The notes under the pieces: model-generated | What the model was told of the DNA's origin: nothing | Seen by the model: the letters and a program-made list of their open reading frames with translations, nothing else | The model's database searches: none | Program-made: the position numbers and the translations under genes | Shown: piece after piece, positions 63,001 through 64,000 of the stretch | Layout of the letters: each line of letters starts with the position of its first letter | How positions within the stretch are numbered: position 1 is the first letter of the stretch | DNA from: Polaribacter marinaquae | GTDB taxonomy: Bacteria; Bacteroidota; Bacteroidia; Flavobacteriales; Flavobacteriaceae | DNA: 64,000 nucleotides | Assembly: GCF_038019025.1 (NCBI RefSeq) | Contig: NZ_CP150496.1 | Location: 2,620,001 to 2,684,000 of the forward strand | Direction: 5' to 3'

Positions 63001-64000
63001 TTACAGGTAAGGGTAATTACAACGGGACAAGAAGAGTAACCTTTAATATTACCCCAGCGCCACTGACCATTACGGCAGAAGATAAGAGTAAGGTATTTGG
63101 AGAGTCAGATCCTGACTTAACGGTAAGTTATGCAGGATTTGTGAACGGCGAAGATAAGGACGACTTAACAGGAACCTTATTAATAAATAGAGTATCTGGA
63201 GAGGCGGTATCAACTTATGCGATTACAGCTTCAGGTTTAACGTCAACGAATTATGCGCTTACTTATGCACCAGGAGAGTTTACTATTGGTAGTAAGTCTA
63301 TAACAGATACAGATATTAGAGTTGCTTCTATATCCGATTTAGTGTATACAGGATTAGCTCAAACTCCAAGTCAGTTGGTGAAAGATGGTGCTACAACCTT
63401 AGTAGAAGACACAGATTATGAGTTAAGCTATGCAGCAAATACCAATGTAGGTACAGCAACAGTTACGATTACAGGTAAGGGTAATTACAACGGGACAAGA
63501 ACAGTAACCTTTAATATTACCCCAGCGCCACTGACCATTACGGCAGAAGATAAGAGTAAGGTATTTGGAGAGTCAGATCCTGACTTAACGGTAAGTTATA
63601 CAGGTTTTGTGAATGGGGAGGATCAGAATGATCTATCGGGGACTTTATCTATCAGTAGAACTTCTGGAGAGACACCAGCTACTTACACTATCACAGCTTC
63701 AGGATTAACGTCAACCAATTATGTGATTACTTACGAAACAGGAGAGTTTACTATTGGTAGTAAGTCTATAACAGATACAGATATTAGAGTTGCTTCTATA
63801 TCCGATTTAGTGTATACAGGATTAGCTCAAACTCCAAGTCAGTTGGTGAAAGATGGTGCTACAACCTTAGTAGAAGACACAGATTATGAGTTAAGCTATG
63901 CAGCAAATACCAATGTAGGTACAGCAACAGTTACGATTACAGGTAAGGGTAATTACAACGGGACAAGAACAGTAACCTTTAATATTACCCCAGCGCCACT
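54066..64000 (+). CDS. Third giant repeat adhesin, 3' end beyond the window
   Basis: The frame is open from ATG 54,066 to the last base (at least 3,311 residues); the last codons remain in phase with the repeats. A signal peptide is seen (about 1-33, ending DLYAQ). Residues about 35-260 look like a thrombospondin C-terminal/concanavalin-like domain (NWVKRGASANGDWEYD, GDDDFAGFVLGFES). Then comes a long beta-helix-like region of filamentous-haemagglutinin style (about 260-1200), rich in Gly/Asn/Thr (for example NGGDLILWSNSDN, twice with small changes). A short Ig-like part begins at about 57,700, and from 57,912 the same 468-bp units as in the other giants. No sorting domain is inside the window; a type B domain is expected further on by analogy only. 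Confidence 0.85.
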   Translation, partial: MNLFKSKYFYKRFKVAIVVFISLVNVNDLYAQTQVSFSNWVKRGASANGDWEYDSANEKLTQKINGSPTFYVSNDNYINKSVEGRFKVATTGDDDFAGFVLGFESAVDDSGTENKFLLIDWKQGNQTVSPEGTANAEIRLSYFDTTQNENTIFWETQTANSTWGNIAVYEPSASFSGVNSSGGWVDNFTYKFKTVYTESNVKIYFDFGDGVFTKVFDIEATAVSFFDSFPEGKFGFYNYSQDDVIYDNFTVPNGNLSIVSSGGGTENVDWQKTGSTIIPLSGDAKINASEIEAFANSSDLAIVCDGDISVESDIRITGSNDITLKSKGNIQIQDNTSIETNGGDLILWSNSDNSDGGYVLTGQNVTLDTRQGAASTGGGDIHIGGGADTNSDGFPDDPTAGKSHSGGAYGILFGNAAGSGVEILSGGGNITLIGGIDANFTASENAHGIGFYPGYTVNAGAGSISFTGYANSGGANSFGIDLMTFGATNSSSISTTGDLTLNGVTTVINNTNHGIIINTGLTINAGTVNITGDSDDAGLVLNGAVVSDGAIELKANSYSFSSGSISGQGALTIEPLTNSNSFSSAFSNSSLTLGSALTGLTIGKPSNTANVTIGSSTAITGPISIYGGDININNNLNTTGGGAAGDILLKASSDIVLAESKSLTTNGGNVILWSNTDNETTSGSVVTRKGSSITTNSGHLWIGGGTESASQWNGLTVGDGYAVAGTSLNDLDRPNTNTDASWRGAGIFLDGTTISTSGGHIVMYGKSVGNYDGLVTYGINTINSGTGKISINADANDNYASLFGVHNSVTPSITNITSTNSDADAITFNLGSGTGTQNYGAWVEGDVIVLASNGGGITYNALSNVSNVGLNLGYSTTSSGYLYLLADVGDINLNTGLGGITLQNQFTDIYLGKNADKGVSSSSSDITFTSDKISSNGILHFSTSGAITVESLGNSFTSAFDTSTLDYSSDVTGLTIGKATNNQDVTIGAVAIDGPLTVYGNNILVSGAVNVGNNTVKLSGSGNVTDGVNGYIIAESLALLDGNVTLNNTSNNVATIAGGDNTTKLGGLNYVDASGGLEIGSVNPDGIYSSGLIEIATLSGDLEVTQPIVSTLATGDAVKLYADKDEEAENAGDGNIKITDNGSITVESGARALLYSGKESESTGVQTEVGGESNTRTSVDASTDLSTVDPALSATGKYGLFRVDNTIDIATLTVEAIADQTYTGSAIEPTVVVKNGATTLVEDTDYTLSYTNNINVGTATVTVTGKGNYNGTKDVTFAITPAPLTITAEDKSKVFGEVDPELTVSYAGFVNGEDKDDLSGTLLISRVSGEAVSTYAITASGLTSTNYDITYTPGTFTITSRFITQSAITVSPITDLVYTGLGQTPSPEVKDGTTVLVEDTDYTLSYQDNTNVGTVTVTVTGKGNYNGTKDVTFAITPAPLTITAEDKSKVFGEVDPELTVSYAGFVNGEDKDDLSGTLSISRVSGEAVSTYAITASGLTSTNYDITYTPGVFTITSRLITQSAITVSPITDLVYTGLGQTPSPEVKDGTTVLVEDTDYTLSYQDNTNVGTATVTVAGKGNYNGTKDVTFAITPAPLTITAEDKSKVFGEVDPELTVSYAGFVNGEDKDDLSGTLSISRVSGEAVSTYAITASGLTSTNYDITYTPGVFTITSRLITQSAITVSPITDLVYTGLGQTPSPEVKDGTTVLVEDTDYTVSYQDNTNVGTVTVTVTGKGNYNGTKDVTFAITPAPLTITAEDKSKVFGEVDPELTVSYAGFVNGEDKDDLSGTLSISRVSGEAVSTYAITASGLTSTNYDITYTPGVFTITSRLITQSAITVSPITDLVYTGLGQTPSPEVKDGTTVLVEDTDYTVSYQDNTNVGTVTVTVTGKGNYNGTKDVTFAITPAPLTITAEDKSKVFGEVDPELTVSYAGFVNGEDKDDLSGTLSISRVSGEAVSTYAITASGLTSTNYDITYTPGVFTITSRLITQSAITVSPITDLVYTGLGQTPSPEVKDGTTVLVEDTDYTVSYQDNTNVGTVTVTVTGKGNYNGTKDVTFAITPAPLTITAEDKSKVFGEVDPELTVSYAGFVNGEDKDDLSGTLLISRVSGEAVSTYAITASGLTSTNYDITYTPGTFTITSRLITQSAFMVSPITDLVYTGLAQTPSPLVKDGATTLVEDTDYELSYAAYTNVGTATVTITGKGNYNGTRTVTFNITPAPLTITAEDKSKVFGESDPDLTVSYTGFVNGEDQNDLSGTLSISRTSGETPATYTITASGLTSTNYVITYETGEFTIGSKSITDTDIRVASISDLVYTGLAQTPSPLVKDGATTLVEDTDYELSYAANTNVGTATVTITGKGNYNGTRRVTFNITPAPLTITAEDKSKVFGESDPDLTVSYAGFVNGEDQNDLSGTLSISRTTGETPATYTITASGLTSTNYVITYETGEFTIGSKSITDTDIRVASISDLVYTGLAQTPSPLVKDGATTLVEDTDYELSYAANTNVGTATVTITGKGNYNGTRRVTFNITPAPLTITAEDKSKVFGESDPDLTVSYAGFVNGEDKDDLTGTLLINRVSGEAVSTYAITASGLTSTNYALTYAPGEFTIGSKSITDTDIRVASISDLVYTGLAQTPSQLVKDGATTLVEDTDYELSYAANTNVGTATVTITGKGNYNGTRTVTFNITPAPLTITAEDKSKVFGESDPDLTVSYTGFVNGEDQNDLSGTLSISRTSGETPATYTITASGLTSTNYVITYETGEFTIGSKSITDTDIRVASISDLVYTGLAQTPSPLVKDGATTLVEDTDYELSYAANTNVGTATVTITGKGNYNGTRRVTFNITPAPLTITAEDKSKVFGESDPDLTVSYAGFVNGEDQNDLSGTLSISRTTGETPATYTITASGLTSTNYVITYETGEFTIGSKSITDTDIRVASISDLVYTGLAQTPSQLVKDGATTLVEDTDYELSYAANTNVGTATVTITGKGNYNGTRRVTFNITPAPLTITAEDKSKVFGESDPDLTVSYAGFVNGEDKDDLTGTLLINRVSGEAVSTYAITASGLTSTNYALTYAPGEFTIGSKSITDTDIRVASISDLVYTGLAQTPSQLVKDGATTLVEDTDYELSYAANTNVGTATVTITGKGNYNGTRTVTFNITPAPLTITAEDKSKVFGESDPDLTVSYTGFVNGEDQNDLSGTLSISRTSGETPATYTITASGLTSTNYVITYETGEFTIGSKSITDTDIRVASISDLVYTGLAQTPSQLVKDGATTLVEDTDYELSYAANTNVGTATVTITGKGNYNGTRTVTFNITPAP
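57912..64000 (+). repeat. At least thirteen 468-bp units in the third giant gene
   Basis: Units begin at 57,912 and every 468 bases to 63,528, with a further one starting at 63,996. Units from 58,380 to 60,251 are nearly the same (VSPITDLVYTGLGQTPSPEV type). From about 60,450 the sequence changes to the type found in the other two giants (SAFMVSPITDLVYTGLAQTP). From 60,720 a three-unit order of 1,404 bases repeats (60,720, 62,124, 63,528). Confidence 0.93.

Noticed and set aside
57912..64000. CRISPR array
   Set aside because: The repeats are 468 bases long, coding and without unique spacers between short repeats.

Overview
The window looks like the chromosome of a marine-type member of the Flavobacteriaceae (Bacteroidetes). 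The evidence is AT-rich DNA, Bacteroidetes-type promoters (TTG, about 20 bases, TAnnTTTG), A-rich leaders instead of strong Shine-Dalgarno sites, a mevalonate pathway, a LytS/LytTR pair, and type IX secretion (T9SS) genes of the SprB/SprF kind. I cannot name a genus with confidence.

Bases 1-12,490 are ordinary core chromosome. In order they hold: the end of a LytS-type kinase and its LytTR regulator; a block for isoprenoid and lipid work (diphosphomevalonate decarboxylase, a MORN-repeat secreted protein, mevalonate kinase-like GHMP kinase, a UbiA prenyltransferase of the geranylgeranylglycerol-phosphate type); an RsuA/RluB-family pseudouridine synthase; a perfect bidirectional terminator; and a complete histidine-degradation operon on the minus strand (hutH-hutU-hutI-hutG). 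A LysR regulator is transcribed away from hutH, with the two promoters face to face.

An accessory region starts at about 12,546. A 13-base match to a tRNA 3' end is followed by a tyrosine recombinase gene. A 32-bp inverted repeat (13-bp arms, 6-bp spacer) overlaps the recombinase stop codon. A second copy with the last codons of the recombinase lies 4.9 kb downstream, so the two copies bracket two FG-GAP/InlB lipoproteins and a membrane-anchored regulator-like protein. After this come gene remnants, including an AraC-type membrane regulator broken by two homopolymer shifts, and a small secreted plug-like protein.

From 21,309 to the window end there is a giant-adhesin locus: a 5,928-residue protein, a PorP/SprF partner, a PorE-like OmpA protein, a 3,659-residue protein, a second identical PorP/SprF, and a third giant gene that runs off the window. 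The first two giants have unrelated N-terminal halves but an identical C-terminal stretch of about 2,195 residues. That stretch is part of a direct repeat of about 7.55 kb (copies 13,986 bp apart) that also includes sprF. All three giants are built on a 468-bp (156-residue) repeat that keeps exactly the same length in 37 complete units. The layout suggests a secreted, surface-anchored adhesin family in which different N-terminal heads are displayed on one common stalk and T9SS type B sorting domain, with recombination between repeats able to exchange heads or change stalk length in frame. That last step is inference.
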